DNA from: Gonapodya sp. JEL0774
Lineage: Eukaryota; Monoblepharomycota; Monoblepharidomycetes; Monoblepharidales; Gonapodyaceae
DNA: 64,000 bases
Assembly: GCA_027604505.1 (NCBI GenBank)
Contig: JADIIX010000038.1
Span: 42,217 to 106,216, forward strand
Reading direction: 5' to 3'
The first letter of the stretch is position 1, and the number at the start of each line of letters is the position of its first letter. The position numbers were made by a program, and so were the translations under genes. Shown here piece by piece: positions 1 through 13,064 of the stretch. The notes under the pieces were generated by a model, which was given only the letters and a program-made list of their open reading frames with translations, did not search any database and was not told the origin of the DNA.

Positions 1-3000
1 TTAGGTCCCAGATCGACACCGACCTCCCATCCAGGTAGTCTGCTCGCCAGATTCCATGCACCATCTGGATGCGTTACGGGCTTGAACGGCAAGTTAGCCA
101 TCAAATCCGCATAGTGTCTCGGGAATTTCTTCGAAAAGTGTTCATCCGTGGGCCAGTCCTGCCATGCAGTACGCCGTGAGAACTCTCCACTCGTAGAAGC
201 ATGATGGGATCATACCTTAATTTTTAGCACCTTCAATGACTCGGCATTCTGGGTCGCTTGGCCAAAGCCCTCAAAGAAGTCTTGCACACTCATCTCTGTT
301 GCGGCACCCGTGGAGCATTCCACCACGCACCCGATTTCCGCTCCATACATGCTGCAGAACGTTTCGGGGCGCCATAGTTCCGGATCCAAAAATACAGAGG
401 GCACGACGACGGGTTTGGAAGGACCGGCCAGGGTGGTAGTTGTTGGCACAAGCATGTGTGTAGGACCGTGGCTCCAAGGGGAGATGGGAAGCGCGGTCGT
501 GGAGACCTCCTCCGACTCAGATGGCGCGATCCATCCGATACTCATTTTGCCTTCGTGAACAATTTGGCTCAGTTCCTCCCGAATCTCGTTCGTGCAGTCC
601 GGCTTGTCTTCCATGGCATCGGCTCCATCACACATCCTCCACGCTTCCTCAATATGCCACACTGGCACCTTCGTAACGCAAACCCATCTCCCGTTATGAC
701 TCTTCCCCTTGCAACCCTTCCCAGTCAGAGTGACGCCGCCTTCTCGGGCTCCCCAGCCCCGTTCCTCCACACATGCCACGCACCACTCGGCTCCGCATCC
801 AGCACAAACCCACCAAAGCGCCCAGCAGCCCGCCCCGCAAGCATCACAAAGAGTCCTTGTGCACGGACCAGGCCTCGGAACAACTTCGGCCCCGGCAATC
901 CTGACCCCTTCCAGTGTGCTAATTACTGGCTTGAGGATCTGTTTCACATACGGTGCCAGCTGAAGTGCCAATAGTGAATGGTCCGAAGCTGTTGCGAAGG
1001 GACGCGGATGCGGGTTGAGGGGGTTTGTTGGCTCGAGAGTCGGATCGTACCACCAAGCATGCTCAGGTGGAGGTGGCAGGTGGGAGAGTGAAGGAGAAGA
1101 CAGTCTCTGATTGGAGACTCGGAAAGAGCGGAGGCCTTTCGGTAAAATAAAATTTGTGTTAACTCAGACGGATCTCATCCGCTAGCACACTTCCACCGGT
1201 CCTGCAGTTATCGTTCACGTACCTTTAAACCGACATCCATCTCCTGTCTGCCTGCCGACACACGCTTTGCATCTCTCAAAGCTTCTGTATCGCGAACTGT
1301 TACACGTGGCACCCTGCGTCTCCCAAATCTCCATTTCGTCGGGGATACATTTCGGTTCTCTCGGACACTCTTCGGAAGAATCAGAGATCTGTTGGGAATC
1401 CGATATTGGCTTCACGTATCCGCGCGAATCCTCAAGCTTCTTGCTAGCGACGTCTAATGGGTACGGGTATAATCTCCCAGGAGAGGGCCAACCCCAGGGT
1501 GGAATCACGGGATCCTGCGATGATTGACGTGAGTTCTCCTGTTTTGCATGGACGGTAGAATAAGCTGTGAGGGAAATGTCACCGACGGACACAAATACAA
1601 GCCTTACCTCGGCTATGTGTAATCCGTGGGGATCAAGACCTCGATCGAATTTATTGGTCGGTCTGGGCTTGCGCTTCACCTTTGACTTCGACTTCTTGGT
1701 GTTGGAGGTATCGTCTAGCCCACCACTATTGCCTCCTTCGATGCGATCCGTAACTCCCGTGTCACTCGACCCCGGTTCCAAAATATTCACATCATACTTC
1801 GGAAGGACGGGTTCTATACACTCCCCAGATGACTCAGTAGATGGGACTGTGCTAGTGGCATCCTGCGAAAGCACCACGTCCACAAACCACGCGAGACGAT
1901 CGGGACACATCATTGGGGATACAAAAGCTGTTTGACTGGAGACAGGCTTCTGATCAAACGTTGATGAGTGGCGAAGAAGTTCCGTATGCGCGTACAGAGG
2001 ACCAGGCCCCATCGGATGTTGAGGCCAGTGCAACGCCGGCAGCGATTGCTGTTGCCTCGAATGCCATTGGATTTCCGGTTGGTGGTGGAGTAGGGGATGG
2101 TGAAACATCTGTGCGGGAGTTGGCGCGAGGTGTGCATAAGAATGAGAGTGCCCGAGTGAGGGTGCGGGCGATGGTGCAATCTGCGAGAAGTGCGAGTTGG
2201 GTGGGAGTGGCGGCAAAGAAGGTGCGGGAAGTATAGGGAGAGATGGAGAAGCCACACGATCTGATTGAGAAAGAAAGACGGGAGGTACCGGTTCAGGATC
2301 GAGGTGGGTCGCTGACATGGAAGAGGGAATGGATTCTGTGTTCTCGAACATCGAGGAGTCTGTCATTGCTGCTGTAGGTGGAAGGCGAACTTCGGCGATC
2401 GTAGAGGTAGTAATGGACAGGGTCTCGTCTGCCGAAACTGGGTCCCTCTGCTTGCTTCTCCTAGCTCCTGCCTTCTTTCTGCTGCTGGCGCCAGCACCGC
2501 CCCCTGGCCGCTTGGCGACAGACAAATGTTGAAATACCTGCACAGGGCTTGAAAAATAAGTCCGCGAATGAGCAACGGGCACACGCTGCTTGTCGATGAG
2601 GACCACTAGCGGGGCAACAGTGTCAACATCGTTTTGGCCCTCCTCAGAGTCAAAATGAATAACCACGGGTGATGACTCAGACTTGTCATTCTGACCATTG
2701 CAAGCTGGGGGCACAAGATCACCCTGGGCCCGCGTGTGCTCGTCCCTCTCAACTTCCGCCCCCAGTAGCTGGTGCTCCTCCACCGTAGCCAACTGTGCAC
2801 CTATGGCCATGCCAACGCCAAAATCTATGTTCATGCCCGGCTCAGCAAATAAAGCCGTAGTCGGCACCTCTGGAAAGCCTGGGTTCCCTGAGAACGGCCG
2901 CTCGACGAATGAGGAGGTTGGATGGATGTTGGGGGGAACAAGAGCATCTGGTTCGAAATCCTCTGCCTGGGCCATTTCAACGTCAGCCTCCCCGTCCAAA

Positions 3001-4229
3001 TCTATGTCTACATCAATATCCACCCCACGAATCCCTGCGCTCGGGGGACTTGGCGATTCACTTTCTCCTTCAATATGGACGGCCAGGTCAGAGTCAACAG
3101 ATGGACCAGTCACCTCCTCCCCGTCACCTTCCACATCCACGTCCTCGTCCGCTTCAGCTATAAGTCCGTCTTCCTTCTTTCCGAGCAAGGAGATTTTCGG
3201 CGGCAAGTCATGTTCCAGAGAAATAGAAGATTTGTGCCTGGGGGTAATTGTGGGACCCACTCTTACCACCGGCACTCGTGATCTTGTGCGAGACCCATTC
3301 TTTCTACCAGCATGTGGCTCCTTCCCATGTCCTGCCGACACCGATAAAGATAGTGTGCGAGTGCGTGCAGCAGCGTGTGCAGGGGCCGTGGGTGGTGCAG
3401 CAGCGGATGAGGATGAGGAAGAGGCAAGACTGTCAATAGAGGCGCGTGGAACGCGCGAGGGAGACGAGGTAGAACGGGTCGGTGCAGCAGACGGATTCGA
3501 GAGGGTTCGTCGGCGCTTCGGGGATGGAAGCCCTGGTAAAGTTGCGCCTGAAGCTAGAACTGCGGCAACGTCTGAGGAGAGACGTTTTGTAGAGGAACGG
3601 GGTTGAGTGGGAAAAGAAGATGGCATCACTGGTGAAAGTGGGGGAAGACGAGGTGGGGAAGGAGGGGATAGCTGAGATGCTTTCTTCCGGTGGGAGCGGT
3701 TGTTGATGCTCTGACCAAGAGCAACGCTTTCCTCGCGGGCCCGACTACCTCTCAACGAGTCCGACTCGGGTCTAATCCTTGATGAGGATGCGCGGTTGAC
3801 GGAACCAACTTCAATCGCACCCACTCCATTCGACTGGTGGATAAGTCCGCCCGGAACTGCTCTAGCGCCGCGGTCCGCGCCACTAGCACCACGTCTGCGG
3901 AGTCCATAGTCCTGTTGCGCCAGGAGAAGAGCCAGTAATCGGTCCGCCTCCATCTGCTCGTTGGCCCGTGTCTGCGCAAATCCGGCGCTGACTCCTTCCG
4001 CGGCGAGTTCTTCTTCCACTGCATCCTGTTTTATTTCCACAGACGAGGTGGTTTCTCTGTTCTGGCTGAGTGCTCCCCCGGACGTCGTCCCAGTTCGCAA
4101 ACTCTCCGAGTTCGCCTCCAGGATGGACGCAAGAGCTCGCGGAACCTCTGAATCCTGGCCGGAAACAGGCTCTGTCACTATTCCTGCTACTGGAGTGACG
4201 TCTCCGCCGCCTCTGGACGTTCCTAGCAT
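1..4229 (-). CDS. KDM3-like JmjC histone demethylase (3' part cut by window edge)
   Basis: Probable Fe(II)/2-oxoglutarate-dependent histone lysine demethylase of the KDM3/JMJD1 type, acting in the nucleus. Reading leftward, about 900 residues are low-complexity (Ser/Pro/acidic). A conserved block follows (FDRGLDPHGLHIAE, then VIPPWGWPSPGRLYPYP), and then the split zinc finger: CKACVGRQTGDGCRFKG, LRSFRVSNQRLSSPSLSH, and a Cys-rich CDACGAGCW part. After an intron at 159-215, DWPTDEHFSKKFPRHY and AWNLASRLPGWEVGVDLGP lead into the JmjC fold, whose Fe-binding core lies beyond base 1. Introns seen: 1539-1607 (69 bp, in frame without a stop), 1136-1222 (rejoins the zinc finger as FKG-LRS) and 159-215. 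The first ATG is at 4229; open reading continues upstream to about 4421 without an ATG, so an extra 5' exon is possible. Diverges from RECQL4. Family assignment is firm; demethylase activity cannot be judged without the missing core. Confidence 0.85.
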
Positions 4230-4610
4230 GTGGTCCCGATATGCGAAGAAAGTGGTCAGAGTGGTGATACAGTCACGCCCCACGGCTTTGTACTCGGCAG
4301 TCAACACCAGGCACGTTCGTCTTTCCACTGGGTGAACAAGTCGGGAATATCTCAATATAGTAACACACCAGATAGCTATGTTCGATTTGTACACCTCCAC
4401 AGTGTAGAAGTCTGTTTCCACAGGTTCAATGCGAGAACACGAAAAAAATATCTCTCACAAAATTGGATCAAACAATTTCGATTTATCACTTTTCCCTATG
4501 TTCTGTGTCGACCAATTTGCGAATTTTGTGGGGTGAGGCAGGGGCCAAGAATATCATCGATAACTTCTATTCATTACACCGGGTCCTTGCTACTCTGATC
4601 TACGTCAGCA
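4230..4610. promoter_or_regulatory. Divergent intergenic region between KDM3-like gene and RECQL4
   Basis: These 381 bp separate the first ATG of the leftward demethylase gene from the ATG of the rightward RecQ4 gene, so both promoters must lie here or inside 5' exons. The half next to the demethylase (up to about 4421) stays open in that gene's frame and may hold coding sequence. The rest is AT-richer than its surroundings. I see no clear TATA box or named motif. Confidence 0.4.
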
Positions 4611-7600
4611 ATGGCGACACCAGAGGAAATGGCGCAGTACATGGAATTGAGGGTAGCGCTCAAGAACTGGGAGAAGGAATGGACCACACGCCATGGTGCG
4701 TTGGAGATTTGATATACACTGAGCATTGCTGGGGCGATTGTCTCTCAATGAGCGTAGTATCACGCTAACCTGAAGCCGAACATGAATACTTTTTAATGCT
4801 CTCGTGATGGCTTGCATCTTTTCGCCGAATGGGTGGTCTCCTCTTCGTGAACCTTGAATCTTATAAATCGGCACATATTTCTCCTTGATTTGACGGAACC
4901 TCCTTAATTTCTGCACGTCTAGGCACCGTGCCGGACAAAAGCAACGTGCCGCCACATCTGAGTGAGTTGCTTGTGGGGTTTGGAACTCGAATCAACTCCA
5001 ATGCACCCTCGTTTGATCGAAACTGGTGACTGATTCTGATGCGGGACAGTCCAACCGTATCGCACATATACGAGACTTCGTAAAATAGTAAAAGCCACAA
5101 GAGCAAATCCCCCGTCTGCCGCTTCGCCGCCCACCCGCGATTCACAGGCAAGAACCCCAATATCATCCCGCATTCTCTACACCCGCTCCCCATTCACAGA
5201 AGAGTCGCTCCGGAGACCAACTCGTGCACCGCTTCAAGCTCTTCTGAACAGCAATGGGAAGCCTCTTTCTGGGCCGCAAACGGCGTCGTCCCAAGGCCGG
5301 AGTAAGGTGGTTAGTCTTGCAGCAGTAACTGGTACTCCCTCGAGCGATGCCTACAAAGATGATGACGTCGTCGAACCGACCCCGGCTCGGCCTAAGCGAG
5401 CAGACGCACAATCGATGTTGCGACTGGACAAGACACCTTCAAAGACGAACGCACACACGGATCTTGCTCCTACTCGGACCCCGAAAACGACATTGCTCTC
5501 CATTGCCGCTGTTTCTGCCAAGGCCTCATTATCCGCACAAGTTATTCCTACGTCAGAAGTTGAACCAGACAATGGAGAAGATGATTTCCGTTTCAACTAT
5601 GCCTGGACTGCCAATGGGAAGGCGTTCTCACCCTCACCGCCTATCGCCCCACCTCCTTCCCCGATATACGCACCACCACCGCCTCTCGCAACCTCCGGTC
5701 CTCTTGGGGCTCACATCAATAAAACAATGTGGTTACCTGCAGAGAAAGGTGACGTGGAGATATTCAAGGACAGGGACGTGGAACCGATAGGCGCAGATCA
5801 AGATATGATGCATAGTATGAGCCACATCTCGCCTCTGTCAGGTGAGGATGTGGAAGTTCGGAGGAACCATTTGGGCGGGTATGTGCCTCCCTCATTGAAT
5901 GGAGCGCGAGTGGCTGTGCAAAAAAGCAATCATTTCACTCTTCAATCTAGCCTCGCCTCGAGTTACCCAGCTACCGCGACTCCCGCACCGACAATTGCCA
6001 CATTGGGAGTCCCTTTGTCACCACTGAAATCCGATGCTTTCGATCCTGCCGAATTCCTCATGCCCCATGCCGGCGCTTTCGTTGGCGGCCGTAAACGCAA
6101 TCAAGCAGCCTTGCGCCGCTTCGCTACCTCCACATCTTTGGACGGTACCGGAACGGGATTCGCCTTTTCTTGCACGACTCCACACAGCGCCAGTGCGGAA
6201 GACTTGCTTGTGATCGAGGCCGAATTGCGGGACATGATGGAGCGGGCAGAAAACGCCCAACGGGAGGAGGAAAGGATTGGGAGGGAGGAGGGAGAGGCTG
6301 CAGCCGCTAAAATTGAGCAGAGGGCCATTGCAAGAAGTGCAAAGCGCGCCAGTATGAAAACGCGAACCGGGCCTTCTGGACCTGTCAAGGAAGGACCAGC
6401 GAGTAAGACTAAGAGGGGCGTTGTTGCCAAGCAGAAAGGGAACAAGGAGAAATCTTCTCGAAATGCAAATGTCCCGATGAAAAGTGATGTTTCCGCTGAG
6501 AATGGTGGTTGTCAAGCCCAAGCCCACACTGACGGCGACTCCGAGGCCGATGCTACAAGAGATCCCCGAATTCATCCTCCACGACCTAGTTCTGCTGCTA
6601 GCTTATCGCCGTTTGATTTTACGGACACGGATGCTGATGATGTGGCATGGGCCGGGAGGTGGGGGAAGGTAAGGGTGGGGAAGACGACTAAACCAGCCAT
6701 CGGGGCCAGCAAGAAAGGAGCGACTGTCCCACTAGGCAACATATCCAAAAAGAAAAAATCAAGAAGGTTGGAGGACAGCGATGAAGAGGAGGCTGACGAA
6801 GTGGGCAGGAAGGAGGACCAGCCTGCTCTGGGAGAAGCAGACAGTGCTGAGAACGGTAATATGGATATGGGCGTTGTTGAGGGAATGGAAGCGCCAGAAG
6901 GTGGTGACGAAAATGAAGCATATGGAAGCGGGGACGAAAGCGGGAGTGAATCACAAGTGGGTCTCGTGATGTAGCGCATGTTTTTTGATGAGTACCAACC
7001 CATGCCATTAAGGTGTCCGACGTCGATTCCAGTGGAAAGCGGAAACAGCAAAAGGCTGTTTCGAAGAAGAGGAAAGGTGAGGGGCGAGATGTGCTTACAC
7101 TGAAATGATCGAGAGTTTTGACACTTTGTGTTTCTGGACAATATAGCATCCGACATCAACGGTGGCGACCAAGAAATTCCTCACCCAAAAAAGGTTCGCA
7201 AGAACAAGACATCCAAGGTGGTATACGGGAATACCTCTGCAAGAGCGGCCCAAAATGGCGGATCTAAAAGTAGAGGAGGCCCTTTGACAAGCAACTTCGT
7301 ATCATTGAAGATGCGGTCGAAACCGTCAGGCTCTGGCAGGGGCAAGACTGGACGAGGAAGGAAATTTATGAATAAGTGAGTCTGAACGTATGGATAACCG
7401 TTATTATTCTCTGCGCTACTCATATCTTCACTGGGTATGGTATGGATTGCCGTGTGTCGGCGCATGGCTCCAGGTCATCTGTTGGCGCTTCATACTCCAC
7501 CGCGTTCGTTACCGGTCCGAAAAAGTTATCTGGCCCATTCGAGAATCCCTTTGATGACTCAGAGATTCCGCATGAAGTGCCGTTGAAGAAGGGTAGTCTG

Positions 7601-10600
7601 CAACACCGGACGTGGAACGCGGAGGTTTCCTTTATTGTGGACGGTAGCACTGCTGGATTAGACAGGTTTGTAATGTCACCTGATACTCAATTCAATCCAG
7701 AAACTCGACACCTTGTGTTCCACCTTGTGATCCAGCGTGTGTCGAATCACCGAGAAGTTCGTATTCCAAGAGGATGACGGTGTAGGTGCAAGTTCAGTAC
7801 ATGTTGATCTTGCAAAGGCTCTGCACAACATCGGGGGGGGCTTTGTGGGATTCCGGGCGGGTGCGTGATTCTATGCTGTCTGGTTGAGCAGCAATTTGCC
7901 GTGAGAAAGCTCATCCGTCGGGAACGAACCTAGGTCAACTCGAAGTGATTCAAAAAGTTCTAGAAGGAAAGTCGCTCCTGGCTGTTATGCCAACTGGTGC
8001 GTTTATTCTTCCGTGTTCAGTGCGAGTCACTCCCATATCTCATGAAGGGCACAAATTGAAGGCTCCGGCAAGTCCCTGTGCTTCCAGCTTCCTGCCTTCA
8101 TACTCTCCCGCACCCCGAAATTCGGACCATCTCTTACCCTTGTTATCACACCCACCATCGCGCTCATGGACGATCAGATCCGTTGCCTTCCCATGGGTTT
8201 GCGCGGGGCGGCACTGAGCAGCCATGTGAGCCAGACCACTCGGACCGTGTCAGTACGGTCACCAGAGTTCTCATGTTGTTTATCACAGCACGATGCGTCG
8301 AAAGTTATGGCTAGCCTCCAAAGTGGTGAAATAGACGTTCTGTTTATCACCCCGGAAAGGCTTCGATCGCGGCGGTTCATCGACGCGTTGACTTCAGGTA
8401 GATGCCCTAGGGTGCGGTTCGCGTGCATCGACGAGGCCCATTGCATGAGTGAATGGTCGCACAACTTCCGGTAAATTTTTATTCAACTTTCTGTATCACA
8501 TCAAGAGCAGGCAACCCTCTTTGACCTGATTCGTTTCTTTCTAGGCCTACGTACCTCCACCTCAATCTGATTCTGCGACAGCAATTGAACATCCCGTGCA
8601 TTCTTGCTCTCACTGGTAGCGCCACATTGGAAGCCCGGAAAGACATTTCGGACATGTTGCAACTGTCAGAAGTGTACGGAGGCTGTCGAATCAACCCCAA
8701 CGTGATCCTCACAGCCTCCAAAGAGGAAGACAGGTGAGTAACCCATGGAGAACTGAACTCCAAGTTCCGCTGCTGATATGCTCATATGCGTTTTAGAGAG
8801 CCGGCTCTTGTCGCACTCTTGCGAGCACCGCACTTTAAAAATCTCGAGGGAATCATCGTTTACTGCATGCGCAAGGTGAGTTACGCGCATCGACAAACGA
8901 AATCCCATACCCCTTTCTGATCCCCCACCTATGCCAGGACCAATGCGACTCTGTGGCCTCGTACCTCCGAGTCCGCGGGTTCTCCGCCGACAGTTACCAC
9001 GCTGGCCGGACTCCCAACGAGCGGACCATCATCCAGAACGATTTCTTGCGGGGGAAACTCAAGGTCATCGTGGCGACCGTGGCGTTCGGGATGGGCATCA
9101 ACAAGCCGGACGTGAGAGCGGTGATCCACTACAGTATGCCGAAGAGTTTGGAAAATTACGTGCAGGTTTGTAGCCGTGCAGTGGTTGTCGCGTCGATTGT
9201 TTAAGGACCCCATCCTCCTCGAATGAACGTGTTCCTTTGTGCGAATTGTATTGCAGGAGATCGGCCGTGCCGGCCGCGACGACCGCACTGCCTACTGCCA
9301 CATATTCCTCAACCGGGAAGAATACATCAAGTTGCGTAGCTTCGCTTTCGCCGAAACGCCGGACGAAGTGGCCATCGCAGCACTTGTCCGGGCGATATTT
9401 GTCGGTGAGGAAAGCTCTGTTCCGAAGAGGTCCAAGAAATCCAGCTCCGGAAAATCAGCGACGGGGCGAGAACCCAGTGTGAGGTACCTGAACGTGGACG
9501 AGACCGCACTTCAAGTCGACATGAAGAAGGAAGTCGTGGAAACGTTGGTAAGCTACCTCGAACTGGAGGACGATGGCACTTTAATCAAGTGTCTCCCAAG
9601 TGAGTCGGCACGTCTTCACTTTATTTTTTGGCTGTCATTGTCGCTAAGAAGTTTAATACATGTCGATCCTCTGCGGTCAGAGCTCAACTTAACCTGCCGC
9701 ATCCGGTTCACAAAAACCTCCAAGGACGATCTCGCCGCGGAGAACCGGCTCGTTCAGGGGATATTGACATGTGGACGGGAGGACAACGGCGCTCATGTGG
9801 TCCGACTTCCGGAACTTGCGCAGACCATGGAGGAGAGTGTGGATGATGTGGTGGCAGAGATATACTCTCTCAAGGTAAACAAGGGTTGGCGATGGCGGTG
9901 CTCTTTGAACGTTTCTTGGTTTTGATGAAAGTCCATTTCTCGTTTCGATTCCCCCCCGTTCGCCTTTTTTTCCCCTTTTTTTTCTCAAGGGCAAGACCGA
10001 GGTTTACGCGGAGTTCTCAGACGAGGCCATGCACATCCAGGTACTCCGGCAACTATCCGATATCGAAATGGCACAGCTTACTGATAAGCTGGTGAAAAGG
10101 TTCGGCAGGTTGGAAACCACAAGAGTGGAGAGGGTAGACCAGGTGTGTGGGTTTGCGTTTCTGCGCAGAGCGGCTTGTTCACTCGACGACTTTTCCGCTT
10201 CGCTCGGATGTAGCTTTACAAGGTCGTGCAGTCCGTCGCGACTGCTACGTTTGGTGAACAGCTGTCCGTGGTTTCGCAACGACAACGGATGAGTCCCCCA
10301 CCATTTTTGGACATCGACTTGGAGGCGGAAATGCACCTCGAGGAAGAGCACGAGCCACACGTCGTTCCTAGCGTCTTGAGCATGCCACTGGTGGAACAAG
10401 TGAATAAGTATTTTGAAGAGCCCAAGGATGAACGTCTGTCGGAAAACGGGAAGCGTATCGTGTCTCGGTGGGGGTTCGTGGATCCGATCTTGGTAGAGAA
10501 CCAGAAGCGAGAGTGCGTTTGATTGCTGTCGATTTCTGGCCCTTGTGTCCGTTCTGGCGTGGTGACCCCCCGTACGTTGGTGCTCCACTTGCGCTAAAAT

Positions 10601-10913
10601 TTGCAGAGAGATCGACGTGGTCGACGCGGTCAAGGTGCTCGTATGGAGGAACCGGGAGAGAATACGGTCCACCAGAGCTGCGGCGCGCATTTTGCACGGG
10701 ATTCCGTCGCCCAAGTATCCCTTGGCTGAATGGTGTGTTTGAACAACGTCTTTTGCAACAGCGTCCGCCTCACGAACCATTTCCTGGGATATTACCCGTT
10801 CTTCTTTCAGGGGTGAATGCAAGCAGTGGGGTAAATACCGGCACTTTAATTTTCGCGAGTTGATGCGGATTGCTCAAAAGGTTCTTTCGAGTGAAGTCGG
10901 TGATGAGCTGTGA
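4611..10913 (+). CDS. RECQL4: RecQ4-type DNA helicase with Sld2-like N-terminus
   Basis: ATP-dependent 3'-5' DNA helicase of the RECQL4 family, predicted to act in replication initiation and genome stability. Nineteen exons give 1591 residues in one consistent frame. The N-terminus (exons 1-3, residues about 1-60) has the Sld2/RecQ4 pattern: LRVALKNWEKEW, then HGTVPDKSNVPPHL, then PYRTYTRLRK. A long disordered basic/acidic linker follows, with NFVSLKMRSK and a GRGKTGRGRK stretch. Helicase motifs: FRAGQLEVIQ (motif 0), PTGSGKS (Walker A, split by the intron at 7997-8061), CIDEAHCMSEWSHNF (motif II), ALTGSAT (III), VATVAFGMGINKPDVR (V) and EIGRAGRDDRTAY (VI). The C-terminus ILHGIPSPKYPLAEW plus GKYRHFNFRELM matches the RECQL4-specific tail. 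I see no RQC or HRDC domain, as expected for RecQ4. Introns range from 44 to 227 bp; some have GTGCGT or GTTTGT donors. Confidence 0.93.
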
Positions 10914-11138
10914 TTGTGAGTGACCAGTCGGCAAGGAATCATTCGAAACTACAAAAAGAGCCCCGGAGAAAAACGGAGTCCCTAGTTATCATAACCTAGT
11001 TGTATTTTTCAATCGCGTAGTGGCCGGTGTCATTATTTTGAGAAAACCCGCACCCAAACTGTGATGATATTATTTTGTGAGGTGGAGGGGGGAACCATGA
11101 GGGAGTGGGTTCATTGCCCCCCTCCAGCCAAAGACCAC

Positions 11139-12870
11139 ATGAATGCTCTGACTCCAGCGACATCCGACCTCTTACCGAGCAGCCTCACTGCCCTTCTTCA
11201 AGCATCCCTCGCATCGTGTTTATGCCAATCATTTCCCGGGATTTATCGTCTTTCCATAGCTGCTCGTACTAGATTCTCCGCTCCACCAAGATGCAAACAC
11301 TTGCTGGCACGTGGAACAGCTGGAGTACGACTTTACTCTACATTTCCACGCAAACAGAAAGGTTCGTGTTTGTGAGTGCCTCGCTGACGCAAAAGTGGCA
11401 TCCTCCGTCCATCTTTTTCACAATATTACGATTTCGAACTCAATCCGCCCGTGCCCACTCCCCAACAAGTTGTGCTCGCAATGTCGGGTGGTGTTGATTC
11501 TTCCGTATCCGCGTACCTTCTCAAGTCCCAAGGGTACGAGGTGCACGCAGTGTACATGCACAACTGGGATGCCCACCAAGACACCCAAGGCCGCGCGTGC
11601 ACCTCCGACAAGGATTGGATGGACGTTCAAGCCGTGTGTCGCCATATGAACATTCCTCCGGAGAACGTCCATCTAGTGGACTTTGTCAAGGAGTACTGGA
11701 TCGACGTCTTCGAGCCGGCTTTGCGGGACTATGCGTTGGGAAAGACCCCGAATCCAGACATTGCGTGCAATAGGTACATCAAGTTCGGGAAACTCTTTGA
11801 AAGGTTCCGGGATCAGGCGGACTGGGTCGCGACCGGACATTACGCCCGTCTCTCTGAGGACCGAGCTGCCAACCCGTGGCTTTTGAAAGGTGACCAGGTG
11901 ACCGAAATTGCCGACAACCCAAATCTCATTCAAATATGCCGTGTGATCCAATCGTCGTGCGATTTTGTTCTTCATGCGCGCCACAGCTGCCGATCCCAGT
12001 AAGGACCAAACCTACTTCTTACACCAAGTTGCACCGTCCACCCTCCGAAGAACCATGTTCCCAGTCGGCGCCCTCTCGAAATCGCGAGTAAAAGAGATCG
12101 CTCGCGAAATTGGGCTATCAACTGCGTCAAAGAAGGAGAGCATGGGCATTTGCTTCGTGGGCAAGAAGACCATCTTTGGGGAGTTCCTCGGTAGGTTGCG
12201 TGTTTTCTGCACACTGCAAAACCCACCACCCCCGTTTGCTGTCCAACGATCCGTGCTTATACCCCCCCGCCCAGAGTCTTTCGTCCCCCAACAGCCGGGC
12301 CGTCTCGTTACCCTCTCCGGAGCAGTCAAGGGCCACCACCGCGGCCTTGGCTACTTCACCATCGGCCAAGGCGCCCGAATCCCGGGGCAATCCGCCAAAT
12401 GGTACGTGGCGAAAAAAGATGCTCGCAGCAACGACGTCACGGTCGTTCGAGGGTGGGGCCACCCGGCACTGTACGCCCGACGGGCCACCGTAGCGGAGTG
12501 GAACTGGATACCGAGCGTGCCCGCGGTCTTGCGAGGAGTATCGGGTCCAGGATCGGCATCAGGATCAGCACCAGGATCAGGATCAGGGCAACAACCCTCC
12601 CTCCGCGCCCACGCTGCACACCGGTACCACGAACCCCTGGTAGGGTGTACTATACATCCCAATCCTTCACCTTCCCCTCCAGATCCAGGCTCGACCGATT
12701 CCTATATCGTGGAATTCGATCAACCCCAGCGTGGTGTCGCTGAGGGACAATGGATCGTGGTGTACGATGGAGAGAGATGTTTGGGCGGGGGCACGGTCAC
12801 GCAGGTGGGAGAATCGGAGTTCGAACGGAGTGGCGGTTACGAGGCGGGGCTCAACGAAAGTATCGATTAA
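11139..12870 (+). CDS. TRMU: Mitochondrial tRNA-specific 2-thiouridylase (MnmA/TRMU family)
   Basis: ATP-dependent enzyme that puts the 2-thio group on wobble U34 of certain mitochondrial tRNAs. Four exons (11139-11361, 11470-11889, 11987-12190, 12275-12870) give 480 residues in frame. Exon 1 encodes an Arg/Ser/Ala-rich, acid-poor presequence ending RLYSTFPRKQK, typical of matrix targeting. It joins VVLAMSGGVDSSVSAYLL, the PP-loop. The first catalytic Cys is in PNPDIACNRYIKF. The AADPSKDQTYFL block spans the second intron. The second active-site Cys is in KKESMGICFVG. The C-terminal barrel (YFTIGQGARIPG, WYVAKKD) contains a Gly/Ser-rich insertion of about 30 residues near 12535-12600. The start is chosen because only this exon pairing restores both frame and presequence. 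The stop lies about 200 bp from the convergent USP gene. Confidence 0.93.
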
Positions 12871-13064
12871 AAGCTCATGAACGACAATCAACCAAAACGA
12901 AAAAGAAAAAAAGAAAGGAAGAAAAAATTGAAAAAAATGCAAAAGTAACATTCGTAGTAGTCTCCGAAATCACATTCAGATTTGTGCACTCCCTCACGAC
13001 AATTTTCCACCTGGTACATGACCCGACCCGCATCTCAAACACCTTCAGGCCGCATCCGCCGTAT

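Noticed and set aside
709-963. Plus-strand frames opposite the KDM3 zinc finger
   Set aside because: They mirror a conserved minus-strand domain and have no family features.
2698-3606. Long plus-strand frame of 302 codons
   Set aside because: Antisense to the low-complexity region of the demethylase; its Ser/Ala richness follows from the opposite strand.
4696-4922. Minus-strand frame reading like an inverted Sld2 motif (IKEKYVPIY)
   Set aside because: The plus strand gives a phase-consistent splice (4695 to 4923) that restores the Sld2 pattern in the right order, so the minus-strand resemblance is chance within intron 1.
7666-7700. A 35-bp intron in RECQL4
   Set aside because: The next acceptor at 7735 gives a 70-bp intron and keeps the frame into the FRAGQLEV motif.
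11362-11395. A 34-bp mini-intron in TRMU joining to PTPQQVVLAMSGG
   Set aside because: It is shorter than any other intron here. A 108-bp intron (11362-11469) restores frame from a proper mitochondrial presequence straight into the PP-loop.
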